A DNA stretch of 20,298 nucleotides from Bacteroidota bacterium. GTDB lineage: Bacteria > Bacteroidota > Bacteroidia > Chitinophagales > Chitinophagaceae. A program made the position numbers and the translations under genes. The stretch spans positions 1 through 20,298 of the forward strand of contig JAEWBT010000077.1 in NCBI GenBank assembly GCA_023391015.1, written 5' to 3'. Positions 1 to 9,700 of the stretch are shown here, piece by piece; positions within the stretch are counted from its first letter, which is position 1; every line of letters begins with the position of its first letter. The notes below the pieces were generated by a model that was not told the origin of the DNA, did no database searches, and saw only the letters and a program-made list of their open reading frames with translations.

Positions 1-355
1 TGGGGCCCCGCTCCTTTTTCTTTTCTATCAAAGCCAACGCCTTTTGGGGTGCCTCCCTCGCGTTCCCGGTCACCTCTCTACCCTTCCCGGTTTTTGGGAA
101 CAGGATGGAGGCAGCCGGGAACAGGAGAAATTTGAGTACAAACGGAAGATAGGAGTGTAAAAATGGTAGGCAGTTGAGTCGGAACGCAAGAGAGGTTTCT
201 CAAAATAGCCTTTATCCTTCCCAAAAGAAGAGAAAGACGCTCCAAAAGCAAAGGTCTTTCTTCCAAAATCCTTCAAAACCCATCCACACGAAAAAGCCCC
301 AGCCAGGAGCTGCATGAAAGCAGATTGGGCAGGGCCGGAAGGTGGGAGAGCCGGC
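1..355. other. Gene-free left edge of the window
   Basis: I see no convincing gene in this stretch. The short open frames on both strands have no recognisable domain and low-complexity composition. It contains a probable minus-strand terminator at 291-311, listed separately. A 10-nt direct repeat, gggaacagga, starts at 96 and 117 (21 nt apart). The region may belong to the 3' flank of the HIT gene and of whatever lies to the left of the window. Confidence 0.6.
291..311 (-). terminator. Probable rho-independent terminator after the HIT gene
   Basis: Read on the minus strand, AGCTCC pairs with GGGGCT (one G-T wobble) around the 5-nt loop TGGCT and is followed directly by TTTTT. It lies about 45 nt beyond the HIT stop codon at 356-358, so it probably ends the greA/HIT transcript. 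The stem is short (6 bp), so confidence is moderate. Confidence 0.5.
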
Positions 356-751
356 CTAACCCGCGAGGGCGGCCAGGATACGCTGCTGGGTTTCCTCCAA
401 AGAAGCCTTCTCTGCGGCTGCGCTGCTGCCCAGGTGCATATCTTTTGCGGCGTGGATGGGCAGGAGGTGGATATGGGCGTGCGGAACATCCAGGCCCACC
501 ACCGAGAGGCCGCAGCGGTTGCAATCAAAAGCCTTCTCGATGGCCTTGGCGATGGGGCGGGCAAAAAGAAGGACGTCGCGGAGCAGTGCCTCGTCGAGGT
601 CCCAGAGGTTATCCACCTCTTTTTTGGGGATAACCAGCGTGTGGCCGGGCACTTGCGGGTGGATGTCGAGAAAAGCGAGGAACTGGTCGTCCTCAGCAAT
701 CTTGTAGGCGGGAATTTCACCGGCCACAATGCGCGAAAAAATAGAAGACAT
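356..751 (-). CDS. HIT family nucleotide hydrolase (Hint-like)
   Basis: A 131-residue histidine-triad protein, the usual length for the Hint branch of the family. These cytosolic enzymes hydrolyse nucleoside phosphoramidates or related nucleotide conjugates; the exact substrate here is unknown. The signature HAHIHLLP lies at residues 91-98, and by family knowledge His93 is the likely nucleophile. The N-terminal part (IFSRIVAGEIPAYKIAEDD, residues 4-22) and PGHTLVIPKKEV (35-46) are typical Hint features. The start at 749-751 is the only reasonable Met, and a 7-nt repeat array begins 2 nt upstream of it, leaving no room for a conventional ribosome-binding site. It lies 122 nt downstream of greA on the same strand, so co-transcription is plausible. 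Confidence 0.93.
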   Translation of the reverse strand: MSSIFSRIVAGEIPAYKIAEDDQFLAFLDIHPQVPGHTLVIPKKEVDNLWDLDEALLRDVLLFARPIAKAIEKAFDCNRCGLSVVGLDVPHAHIHLLPIHAAKDMHLGSSAAAEKASLEETQQRILAALAG

Positions 752-752
752 G

Positions 753-794
753 GGATAGTGGATAACGGATAGTGAATAGTGGATAGTGGAGGAT
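753..794. repeat. Heptanucleotide tandem array next to the HIT start
   Basis: About six 7-nt units in register: ggatagt (753), ggataac (760), ggatagt (767), gaatagt (774), ggatagt (781) and ggaggat (788). A partial copy in the opposite orientation, tcactatccactg, lies at 852-864, so the array and its fragment flank about 57 nt in inverted arrangement. The array fills the 5' leader position of the HIT gene. Such simple-sequence tracts may arise by slippage; no function is shown. Confidence 0.75.
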
Positions 795-873
795 TGGCGG
801 GGGATGGAAGAAGAATCCTAGGGGCTTTTCCCGAGAAGGGCCATTCGTTCTTCACTATCCACTGTTCTATATC

Positions 874-1347
874 TTATACGCTAATGCTTTCGACCCGGAA
901 CTGCATCACGCCGGCTGGAACCTGAATCTCGGCCACTTCGCCGGGGGCTTTGCCCAGCAACCCCTTGCCGATGGGGCTGCTCACAGAGATCTTGCCCAGC
1001 TTGAGGTCGGCTTCGCTTTCCGAAACCAGTTGGTATTCCACCATTTTCTTGGTTTTGAGGTTCGTGATTTTGACTTTGCTGAGTACAGAGACCTTGCTGG
1101 TGTCCATATCCTTGGTATCAAGGACGCGGGCGGTGGCCACGGCGGCTTCAAGCTGAGCAATTTTGGCTTCGTGGAGGCCCTGAGCTTCCTTGGCGGCGTC
1201 GTATTCGGCGTTTTCCTTCAGGTCGCCTTTCTCGCGGGCTTCGGCAATGGCATGCGCGATTTCGGCGCGGCCCGTGGTGCGCAGGGTGTTGAGCTCTTCT
1301 TTCATCTGGTCGAGCGTTTCCTGGGTAACATAGTTTACGGTGTTCAT
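874..1347 (-). CDS. greA: Transcription elongation factor GreA
   Basis: GreA binds the RNA polymerase secondary channel and stimulates cleavage of backtracked transcripts. The 157-residue product matches the usual GreA length of about 158. The N-terminal coiled-coil hairpin carries the tip motif REKGDLKENAEYD at residues 38-50, with acidic residues D42 and E45 corresponding to the catalytic tip. The C-terminal FKBP-like domain ends in the region with SSPIGKGLLGK. An upstream in-frame Met at 1425 would add 26 residues unlike GreA and would run through the terminator hairpin at 1392-1420, so I chose the start at 1347 (MNTVNYVTQE). The HIT gene follows on the same strand, and the PorV-like gene upstream is separated by a terminator. 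Confidence 0.96.
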   Translation of the reverse strand: MNTVNYVTQETLDQMKEELNTLRTTGRAEIAHAIAEAREKGDLKENAEYDAAKEAQGLHEAKIAQLEAAVATARVLDTKDMDTSKVSVLSKVKITNLKTKKMVEYQLVSESEADLKLGKISVSSPIGKGLLGKAPGEVAEIQVPAGVMQFRVESISV

Positions 1348-1369
1348 CTGTTGGTCGTTTTTACGGGGT

Positions 1370-1420
1370 TTTGAAATAAAATAAAAAAGAACAACGCCCC
1401 TGTGTAGTACAGAAGCGTTG
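1370..1420 (-). terminator. Rho-independent terminator after the PorV-like gene
   Basis: An interrupted stem is formed by CAACGC (1392-1397) with GCGTTG (1415-1420) and CTGT (1400-1403) with ACAG (1409-1412), with loop GTAGT. Read on the minus strand it is followed by a T-rich run (TTCTTTTTTATTTTATTTC). It lies between the PorV-like stop (1486) and the greA start (1347), which separates the envelope block from greA. Confidence 0.75.
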
Positions 1421-1485
1421 CTCACGGTGTTGTGTGCTAAAAGAGGGGCTCCGGAGGTGTGAAATACGTTCCGGAAAAGAGGGAA

Positions 1486-2598
1486 TTATCGCAGCATGAA
1501 GCGCAGCGAAACGGCATGGACGCCGTTGGCCGGGCGCTGTGTGGGACGGAAGGAGTAGTCCACCATGATTTTGGGTGCGCGATAGGCCTTGCGGTCTTCG
1601 GAGGCCTCGCGGTCGCGGCCTACGTTGATACCAACGGAAGCGCCGGCGCTCCAGCCGGTGTAGAAGCTGTTGTCCATGATGCCTTCTTCGTGGCGATAGG
1701 CACCGCGGAGCATAAAGGTTTCTTTAAAGGCGTATTCGATCCCACCGCCGATGTAATCATTGAGGAAGGAGTTGGACGTAAAAGAGAACATGGGGGTAAG
1801 GCGGTGGCGGGGCATCTCGGTGCTGTCGCCGCTAAAGGCCCGCTCGTCGAGGTAGAAGTCGTAGGAGGTCGCCAATTGCAGGTAAGTCGGCAGCTGGAAG
1901 CCTTCTGTTGGGTTGGAGACCGTCTTAGTAAAGGTGCTGTTGCCTTCGGCTTCAGCATTGTAGGTAAAGCCTTCACCGGTAAACTTCATATTGGTACCTA
2001 CATTGCGCAGGACTACACCAAAGTGGAAGTTATCGCGCTTACCGGTGCTGTATTGGAGACCGGCATCAAAGCAAATGCCGCTGGCCCCCACGTTGGAGAT
2101 TTGCTGGTTGATGAAGGTGGCAGAAGCCCCAGCGCGGATGCCATCACGGAACTCGCGGGCAAAGCCTACGCTGATGTTCAGGAAAGAAGGGCGATAGGTT
2201 CCTACACCACCCGCAGGGTTATTCACGGTTGTGATGGGAATTTCGCCATAGTTCATGGAGAACAGGTTCACACCCAGGACACCGGCGTTGCCGAGGCGTT
2301 GCGCGATACCGGCGTTGACGGCGGCAATATCGGTGGAGTTGAAAAATCGGTTGTAGGAGCCGCCCACTTCGGTGCGAGCACCAGAAGCGAGGCCGGCAAT
2401 GTTTACGCGCATGGCCTCAATGCCGCCTACGTGTGCTGCATCCTGACCAAACACGCCCGTGCTGCGACCCCAGGGGTTCACCAGTAGCTCTGCAGCGCCT
2501 CCCTGACCGGTGCGGTCTTTATTGCCGGCCTGAGCGGTGAGTGCCAGCGTGCTCATGGCGAGAACAGCCACCAAGCGGGTAGAGTTTAGAAATCTCAT
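1486..2598 (-). CDS. PorV/PorQ family outer-membrane protein
   Basis: A 370-residue protein with a signal peptide (about residues 1-24, ending TAQA) followed by an outer-membrane beta-barrel of the PorV/PorQ type. The early motif GGAAELLVNPWGRSTGVFG (residues 33-51) and the next segment GGIEAMRVNIAGLA resemble the N-terminal region of PorV-like proteins. By family knowledge, PorV shuttles type IX secretion substrates from the translocon to the surface attachment complex, and relatives are FadL-like barrels. Many alternating hydrophobic strands and the end LRFMLR fit a barrel. It is the last of three same-strand genes, 72 nt after a giant secreted protein that could be its client. It might be a paralogue dedicated to that protein rather than the general PorV, so I give no symbol. 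Confidence 0.82.
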   Translation of the reverse strand: MRFLNSTRLVAVLAMSTLALTAQAGNKDRTGQGGAAELLVNPWGRSTGVFGQDAAHVGGIEAMRVNIAGLASGARTEVGGSYNRFFNSTDIAAVNAGIAQRLGNAGVLGVNLFSMNYGEIPITTVNNPAGGVGTYRPSFLNISVGFAREFRDGIRAGASATFINQQISNVGASGICFDAGLQYSTGKRDNFHFGVVLRNVGTNMKFTGEGFTYNAEAEGNSTFTKTVSNPTEGFQLPTYLQLATSYDFYLDERAFSGDSTEMPRHRLTPMFSFTSNSFLNDYIGGGIEYAFKETFMLRGAYRHEEGIMDNSFYTGWSAGASVGINVGRDREASEDRKAYRAPKIMVDYSFRPTQRPANGVHAVSLRFMLR

Positions 2599-2623
2599 AT
2601 CGTCTTCTCAGAGGAGTAAGGAA

Positions 2624-2661
2624 TTCCGGAAAAGCAGCTTTCTGGGGCTGCTTTTCCGGAA
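2624..2661. terminator. Long perfect hairpin between the giant protein and PorV-like genes
   Basis: A perfect 15-bp inverted repeat, TTCCGGAAAAGCAGC (2624-2638) and GCTGCTTTTCCGGAA (2647-2661), with an 8-nt loop. Each arm carries a TTCCGGAA palindrome at its base. It begins 9 nt beyond the stop of the 1352-residue gene and ends 26 nt before the PorV-like start. There is no proper T-tract after the stem (only the internal TTTT), so it could be a partial terminator, an mRNA-processing or stability element, or an attenuator lowering PorV-like expression. Confidence 0.6.
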
Positions 2662-2670
2662 ATAGGTGAA

Positions 2671-5600
2671 TTAATAGTTTCGGATGTCGAGGGGACGCAT
2701 GGCGCCGAAGAAGCGAACAATGGTTTCTCCGATGCCTTCTGCCTTGACGTGGAACAGATACATACCACTGGCGATAGGCAGGCCTTTTGCGTTGCGAAGA
2801 TCCCAGTCGAGGTAGGCTTGGCCGGGGTTGTCTTTCGTCAAGCGGCGCACCAGGGTACCGTCGATGCTGTAGATGCTGATTTCAGCGCGATGCGGCAGGT
2901 TGGTTACCCGAACGCGGGTATCGAGACGGTTCTGCTCGTAATGCTCTGCATAAGCGTAGTACGGGTTAGGCACCACGGTAATACGGTCGAGCAGCGATTG
3001 TTTGTCGGTGTTGTTGGCTGCGTCGGTGAGCGGTTTGGCACCGAGGCCTTTTGTGCTGAAGGTATAAAGCGGGAAACCATTGTTAGGCCGCAGGGTATCC
3101 ACAGCGCTGGGCACAAACTGCGCATACGGACGGGATACGCGGAAGCGCAGGCGGGTGGTAGTTGGGATCAAACCATCCTTTAGCGACAACAGGTTGTTGG
3201 CCATCGGCATACCAGCCCATACCGGCAGGTAGAAAGCGCGGACACGTTGGTTTGGATTGCCTCTCAAAAGGTTGTAGATGCTATCGCACTCATCATAGCG
3301 GGTGTTGGTTACCCAAACGAAGTGACGACCACCAAACACAGGCGAGCCAGAAGAAAACAGCGTATTGGTTGGGTTCCAGATCATATCTCCTCCCCGGTCG
3401 CTTTGCAGGTAGGAATCTTCACCAAAGAAGATGTTCAGGCGTTCGCCGGTTTCCTGATTAACGGCATAACCCGGGAACCAGGAACGACCCATAGAATCGT
3501 TATAGATGGGATTACCACCCGCGTCAATATCGTCTTTGTTCCAGCCTTTGTGAGCGCGCAGCGAGAACTTGGCTACACCACCTTCGCTAAAGTCGGCACT
3601 TGGGTTGGTTTCGACTACCACGCACCGGGTCCATTTGCTCTTATCAGCTGTAAACACAACATCTACGCTGGGAAGCAGAGACAATGGCAGCGTATTGGGG
3701 CCATTGACGCTGGAAGGCATCATGGCGTGCTGGAGACTGTCTCTTTTGGCTGCGTTGGCAGTCAGCATATAAGGCGCCCATGTACCTAAGGTTTGAGTAC
3801 TGTTGCCTAAGAGTTTTTCATAGACTTTACCCGGGTCATAGGCATCGCCAAGACCATTGTCCCGAATCCAGTCGTGGGTAGCGAGGTCACTTGTGCCATA
3901 GCCAGTACCTGCGCCGTAGCCGCCGGAGCGAATCCAGTTCCGGTAATCAGCCCCGTCAATACCGCCATCGGTAACACCAGTGAGCCAGGTTTGGGTAGGA
4001 TCGCTGAAAGTGACGTCAGAGGTGATGTACCCGTTGGTCTCGTCATTAATATAACCAGGAGCAGCTACTTGCCGGATTTCTACGCTAAGGCCATACTGTT
4101 GCAGAATCTGCTCGTTGAGTACATTGAGGTTGCGCTCGCTGTAGATGGTAACCGGCGTAGAGCCATCGTTCATGGTAAGCTTCCAGGAACCAGTACTGTC
4201 TTTAATACCAAACTGATTAATGCTATCTGCCTGCTGCTGCGTACCACCCAGGTAGGAAGTATTACCCGTGATAGAAAGCTCCCAATCAGCTTCCTTGAGC
4301 AGCACGGGGTCTGCTACGGTAACGTTGATTGGACCGGCGTTTTCTACGTATTGAGGACGGATTACCTGGTAGTTGCCAATCAAAGCAGAATCTTCAGAAG
4401 CAGGTGTAAGTTGAAGGGCATTGCCGCCATTACCGGTTCCTTCGATGCGGGTAATTTTAACGCTGGAGCCATAATCGCTGTTTAGAACCGTACCCATGTC
4501 TGTATTAGATGGGTTAGGCATAGCTGCAATTACCGGAATCGGAATGCCACCCTGACCTTTTACCGACTCCAAGTAAGGCATATCTTGGGTTTGACGGAGG
4601 TCATTCGGGTTGAAGTTTTTGAAATTATTATATGCGTATGCAATCGCTACAAAGTAGTAGGTCTTGTAGTTGACCAGACTCTTGTCGTTTCCGGTCGCAA
4701 AGGCATCCTGGGTGATTTCAACCGAGTGACGAATACCACGATCGGTACCATCCACTTTCTTTACAGATTTGAAAGCGGGCACCCCTGTGATTTCGTTGTC
4801 CTGCTTGTGGTTAACGATAGCAGTAACGCCGTTTTTAATGTCGCTTTGGAATACCTCGGCTGCCACAGCTGTGTTCACCCGGCCATCTTCGTCAAAGATG
4901 TTAGATGCGTTTACAGAACTGTTTTTCAGTTGAAAGATACGGTACCCCTCAAATTTCCAGAGACTGTCACCGTTACCAAAGTCGCGGGTTTTGGCATTGC
5001 TCACGCGGTAGCGTTGTTGAGACAAGTCGTAACCAAACTTTTCCTGGAAGTTGTTGCTATTGCTGTCGTTAGAGAGATACAGAATTACCCGACGATCCAG
5101 TTCCCGCTTGGTAACGCGGGGCGCTTCCGGCCCTTGGATCAGTAAGAAACTGTTATCAAACAAATCCTGAATCGCATCATCTGCCAGTTTAATACGAGTA
5201 AAGCTGGTATTTGGGCAACCACCCACATCCGCTACCCAGCAAGCACCAATCGTAATATCGTTGGTTACGCCACCACCGGTAAGCTGAAACGGCCCTGCAG
5301 AGTGTACAAAGCGCCGGTCCCCGGGAGGGTTATCGCTACAGCACTCTGACCAACTGGGACGAACCGAAGGATCTCCGGTCCATACGGTTGTGGAAACCGG
5401 GCCGGTGCCATAACCTTTGGTTTCTTTGTTACAAACACCTGTAAAGTCGTTTGTAAAAGGCTGACCAAATTTATTAGAACCGCTCATGTAACGGTAAAAC
5501 TCAAGACCATTGTCTGGGTCGGTAATGGCCGCAGGAGGGTTGGTGCTGGTATTGGAGAAGTAGGTAAAGTTGGACATTTTCAACTTTACAAACGTGTCGC

Positions 5601-6729
5601 GACCCAGCGAATCTTTAAAGAATTTCTTAGGACCGATAAAGAAGTCCACTCCTACCATTGGAACTTGGTTACCATAATGGCTGGGTGCTCCGTTCCCGTC
5701 CACGCTTTTCGCGTTATAGAGAATACCAAGACCACGGGCCGTATCTGACCCGATGTAGTCATCATTGGCGAAACCTAAATCGGCATCGGTCCAGGTAGCC
5801 GTGTAGCAGGAGTCAAGCGTCAGGTTGCCCCGGTTGATCAGGCGGTAGTTATAGAAGGTCGCGTCGTTCAGGAAGTCTTTCGTGGAAAAAGCGAAAGCAG
5901 CAGCCTGGATTTCCAACCCAATACCGGCAGTACCGGTCTGGGTTTTGGCGTTACCCATATCGTTATAGATCCGCCAGATAAACTGATCCCCCTGAAGGGT
6001 TCCGATCTTCGGATCACCCGGAAAGTCACCTTTTGTATAGTCATACTTACCATCGCCATCTACGTCAATAAAAGGCGCATAGTCGCGGGTTGTGGTGGCC
6101 AGGTAAGTAATCAACTGATCATTGGTTCCCTTAGCAGTAACACTGCCTTTAGCAGGCCATTCCCTGATAGCATCAAATTCGGCACCTGCGAGGGCATCTT
6201 CAAGCCCTTGTGGGTCACCGGCATATTGCTTTGCCAATTCCCGGAAACGGGCAATGTCAGAGGCATTAACTTTCCAGAAACGATCCCACAGACTACAGGT
6301 AGCCGCGTCCACGTTGTTGTTCTGGTCCAGCGGGCCGGTCCAGTAGTCGTTCTTTCCTTGCGATATGTAGGTTTGAGCAGTTACTTTCAGGTTGCCCTGT
6401 GTATCATAGCCACCTACCCACAGTGCACCGGCATAAAGCGAGTTTTTACGGCTGCCTTTGGGAATCTCATAGCGGGCATCATTGGTTCCGGGATCATACC
6501 ACATGTTGCCCGAAGTCATAATTTGTGCCCGAATGTTATTGATGTCCAGGTCGATTTTGGCGGTCGGCACCGTACAACCAGCTGCTGTTTTAAGCAGGAT
6601 TTTTTTCGCCTGACCGTCCAGCGGCTTTTCCGGCGCACGCGCCTCAGACTTTGCAACAGCTCCAAACATTGCAGCCGCGGTAAGGGCCAGAATGCGTGCC
6701 GGAAAACGAAGTTTGTTATTCATCCTCAA
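2671..6729 (-). CDS. Giant secreted protein with a type IX-like C-terminal domain
   Basis: A 1352-residue protein of unknown function. It starts with a signal-peptide-like segment (residues 1 to about 30, with LALTAAAMFGAVA). A calcium-loop-like stretch, DVDGDGKYDY, lies at 222-231, and the middle is rich in Asn, Asp, Gly and aromatic residues, as in extracellular proteins. The last 100 residues (from about 1251, VVPNPYYAYAEHYE) form a beta-sandwich resembling FlgD-like or type IX sorting domains, with the usual ISIYSIDGTLVRRL and GLPIASGMYLFHV patterns. The chain then continues as RFFGAMRPLDIRNY instead of ending at the usual short basic tail. The gene starts 18 nt after the receptor stop, so the two are almost certainly co-transcribed. 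I infer surface display or export by type IX secretion with help from the adjacent PorV-like protein. No catalytic motif was recognised. Confidence 0.85.
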   Translation of the reverse strand: MRMNNKLRFPARILALTAAAMFGAVAKSEARAPEKPLDGQAKKILLKTAAGCTVPTAKIDLDINNIRAQIMTSGNMWYDPGTNDARYEIPKGSRKNSLYAGALWVGGYDTQGNLKVTAQTYISQGKNDYWTGPLDQNNNVDAATCSLWDRFWKVNASDIARFRELAKQYAGDPQGLEDALAGAEFDAIREWPAKGSVTAKGTNDQLITYLATTTRDYAPFIDVDGDGKYDYTKGDFPGDPKIGTLQGDQFIWRIYNDMGNAKTQTGTAGIGLEIQAAAFAFSTKDFLNDATFYNYRLINRGNLTLDSCYTATWTDADLGFANDDYIGSDTARGLGILYNAKSVDGNGAPSHYGNQVPMVGVDFFIGPKKFFKDSLGRDTFVKLKMSNFTYFSNTSTNPPAAITDPDNGLEFYRYMSGSNKFGQPFTNDFTGVCNKETKGYGTGPVSTTVWTGDPSVRPSWSECCSDNPPGDRRFVHSAGPFQLTGGGVTNDITIGACWVADVGGCPNTSFTRIKLADDAIQDLFDNSFLLIQGPEAPRVTKRELDRRVILYLSNDSNSNNFQEKFGYDLSQQRYRVSNAKTRDFGNGDSLWKFEGYRIFQLKNSSVNASNIFDEDGRVNTAVAAEVFQSDIKNGVTAIVNHKQDNEITGVPAFKSVKKVDGTDRGIRHSVEITQDAFATGNDKSLVNYKTYYFVAIAYAYNNFKNFNPNDLRQTQDMPYLESVKGQGGIPIPVIAAMPNPSNTDMGTVLNSDYGSSVKITRIEGTGNGGNALQLTPASEDSALIGNYQVIRPQYVENAGPINVTVADPVLLKEADWELSITGNTSYLGGTQQQADSINQFGIKDSTGSWKLTMNDGSTPVTIYSERNLNVLNEQILQQYGLSVEIRQVAAPGYINDETNGYITSDVTFSDPTQTWLTGVTDGGIDGADYRNWIRSGGYGAGTGYGTSDLATHDWIRDNGLGDAYDPGKVYEKLLGNSTQTLGTWAPYMLTANAAKRDSLQHAMMPSSVNGPNTLPLSLLPSVDVVFTADKSKWTRCVVVETNPSADFSEGGVAKFSLRAHKGWNKDDIDAGGNPIYNDSMGRSWFPGYAVNQETGERLNIFFGEDSYLQSDRGGDMIWNPTNTLFSSGSPVFGGRHFVWVTNTRYDECDSIYNLLRGNPNQRVRAFYLPVWAGMPMANNLLSLKDGLIPTTTRLRFRVSRPYAQFVPSAVDTLRPNNGFPLYTFSTKGLGAKPLTDAANNTDKQSLLDRITVVPNPYYAYAEHYEQNRLDTRVRVTNLPHRAEISIYSIDGTLVRRLTKDNPGQAYLDWDLRNAKGLPIASGMYLFHVKAEGIGETIVRFFGAMRPLDIRNY

Positions 6730-6747
6730 AAAGAGTGAAACAGTGAA

Positions 6748-9700
6748 TTAGAAATTAAGGCGGAAGCCCAGGTCCATCGTACGCGGCAAGGCAAAATAAG
6801 CCGGGTTGTCGCGGGAGATGCTATACAGGTCAATATACGAAGGCGCGTAGGTTTGAGTAGCAATCGCTTGTTGTCCCAACGGGTGCTGCAGGAAGCCATT
6901 ATCACGCGGGTCTTGTGTATAACCATACACCTGCAGGATCTGTTGGGTGTTGAGCAAGTTACGAATATTCAGGAAGAAATTCATTACCAACGGGGCACGC
7001 TTGCCGCTCAATCCGGTTTGGTCTGCAATCTTACGTCCCATGCCTTTCAAAGCAACGTCTTTATCCAGCGACAAATCCAGTTGGAAACGCCATGGCAGAC
7101 GAGAAGCGAAAGGCTGACCAATAATCGTTGTGGTTACCGGATCTTCATAGCGGGTGTAAGGCGTTCCGGAAATTGCGGTTGCAATCAGGTTCGCACCGGC
7201 ATTGCGGAAAGGACGATATCCAAAGATCATCGGTCCTGCATCTTCACCATCAAAGTAGCGATAATCCGCGTTGAGCACAATATTGTGGCGGGCGTCGTAA
7301 TCCAGCGAGTATGGCGTACGAGCATTCGGAATAGAAGCCGAAATCAGGTTGCTGAGTTGACCATCTGTCTGGAATACATCTGTACGGCCACGGTTGCTCG
7401 AAGCAACGCCGGAACCGGTACCCTCCGCAAATTGCAGCGTATAAGCAAGGTTAAACTGCAACGGACCGGTACGACGGAAGTCATACTTTACCCGCAAGCC
7501 CTTGGTAGTAGAGAAGTCACGGTTACCAAATGTATAGTACGTGTTGGGCGATGCATACAGGTAAGGACGCACCTGAATCTGATCGCGGCGCTCTTTATAG
7601 AACAGGCTCAGCGTGATTGCGGTCTTACGGGTAATAGCTTGTTGGAACCCAAATTCGTAGTCGATGAGCTTTTCCGGTTTCAGGTTAGGATTGTTGATAA
7701 TCGGTGCACCCGTCTGGTTCGCGAGGAAGTAATAATCCAGTGGCGAAGTAAACACGAAAGAGCGTGGACGCTGCACGATCACGTCATAGTGCGCATAAAA
7801 CAAGGTCTGATCCTGAATCGGGAACGACATGGAAAGACGCGGCATTACGTTTACTTGCGGCGTGTAATCGGTGAACGAAGAGTTCGGATCGAAATTCGGA
7901 TCCTTAATGTCTGTTACACGACCAGTAGTGCTGTTTTTCACCTGATATGGTTCCGGGTTACGGCCATCTGTATATGCTTTCAGCAAAGTAGGATCTTCTA
8001 CTGGTTTGCCAAATGGATCATACCAATTGTCGCCGCTGCGGAAACCTACGATACGCGGTGTCTTCAGGCTGTTGTTGCTGATATATACAACATAATCACT
8101 ACCGATATTGGATGGAACATCCATTTTCTTACCATTCTCATCTACCAGCAACGCATTGTAATTGTTTTTACCCAAGTCACCTACTTTAATGGTTTCGTAC
8201 AGCGAATATGGGTCTTTCAACACGCGGGTATTTGCGTCATAGCGATCTACACGCACCCCAAGATTAAAGCGGGCTTTACCAATTTCAAAGTTATCCTGAA
8301 TATAACCGGCAATGTAGTTCGGCTGGAAAGCACCAATCGGACGGATGTATTTGCCATTGGCATCTTTCTTGGTAAAGAAATCGTTGAAGGAAGCATTTCC
8401 GCTTTGCAACTTTCCGGTATAATCATAACCCGAGTAGTTTACAAAAGAACTACCGTTGTTGAAAAGCTCATCAGGCGAGAACATATCCAGCGAAAGCTTG
8501 TCCACATCCACCGCATCCACATTCAGGTAGTCGGTGTTGCTGGCAGCCAAACCCAGCTTCTCGCGCAGGTTGCGGTCAAAAGTGGACTGTGCGCTATCTA
8601 CATACAGATAGTTATACAGAATGGTATCGGTTGGGCTTGGGTTAATGCGGCCGGAGTCCACGTCTTCCTTGGTATAACGTACACCGTTAACCACAAAAAT
8701 CGGGTTGTCGTAATCGTAACGGGTGATGTGACTGTTGGTCAGCAGGCGGGCACGCTCCCAAAGAGAATTCGTTCCACCTTGAGAAGACTGGTTGGCCGAA
8801 ACACCATAGAAGCGTTCGGTACGTTGTTGATAATAAAGACCAAACTCAATGGCATGGCGGTTTTTGCCAGGCTTCACGTCGAAAGAGGCATCAATACCAA
8901 CACTAAACTGATCGTTGTTAGCCTTGCTGTAGCCAGACCGGCCCCACCCTACATTGGTGAAGTCGGAGTAGATATTAGAAGGCCGGTCGCCGTTCAGCAA
9001 TCCATTCACCGAACGAACGCCAGGAACGATGCTTTGCGGGCGAAGGCCATATTCGTTAAACAGAACGCTGTTATAATTAGCCAGAACCGGATTCAGTTCA
9101 GAACGCTCGAAACGCACATTGCTTTTCAGACCTGGTCCGGCATCTGGTGAGATACCAACCTTACCGGTTGTCGGGTCAGTTACCAGCTGATAGGTTTTTT
9201 CCCGGTCTTCGTAGAATTTACCCACATAACCATACTTAAAGATGTCTTCACCAAATTTTGCATCTTTAGCATCAGTCAGTTCTTTTTGATAGTCGGCCTG
9301 CAACGTATAAAATGCGTTCGAAATCAGGTTATCGGCATCAGCCGATTTGTTGGCAAAACGCTGGGTGAAGCGGGCATAACCACGAATAGTCTTGGACGTC
9401 GTGTTACCGATACCCTCCGGCGCAAAAATGGTGGAAAGCCGGTTGTAGTTCCTGCCATCATTCATGTCGAACTGTCCGCCAACGGTCAGGTTCACATTTT
9501 CGGCAATCTGAAAATCAAGTTTTCCCAACAGGCTACCGCGATCATAGCCAGCGTTGAGCCGACGACGCTGTAATTCCAGGTCGCTTTTGGTTACGTATTC
9601 CCCTGCGTTCACGTAAATCGTACCGGTAGAGCCTTCTTTAGCTACCAGCGGACGCGCCTGCAGTTCGCGCAGCTTGGCGTCTTTCAACACATAGTTTTTA

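Noticed and set aside
78..266. A possible 62-codon minus-strand gene at the left edge.
   Set aside because: Short, no family features, no promoter or terminator that fits it.
1348..1425. A longer greA start at 1425.
   Set aside because: It would add 26 residues unlike GreA and would cross the terminator hairpin at 1392-1420.
1459..2487. A 342-codon plus-strand open frame opposite the PorV-like gene.
   Set aside because: It has no signal peptide or recognisable domain and is antisense to a gene with a good signal peptide and barrel pattern.
6853..9150. A 765-codon open frame on the plus strand opposite the TonB-dependent receptor.
   Set aside because: The translation is rich in Ile, Val, Arg and His with no domain, and it is fully antisense to a well-supported receptor. 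It is a by-product of the codon use of the real gene.
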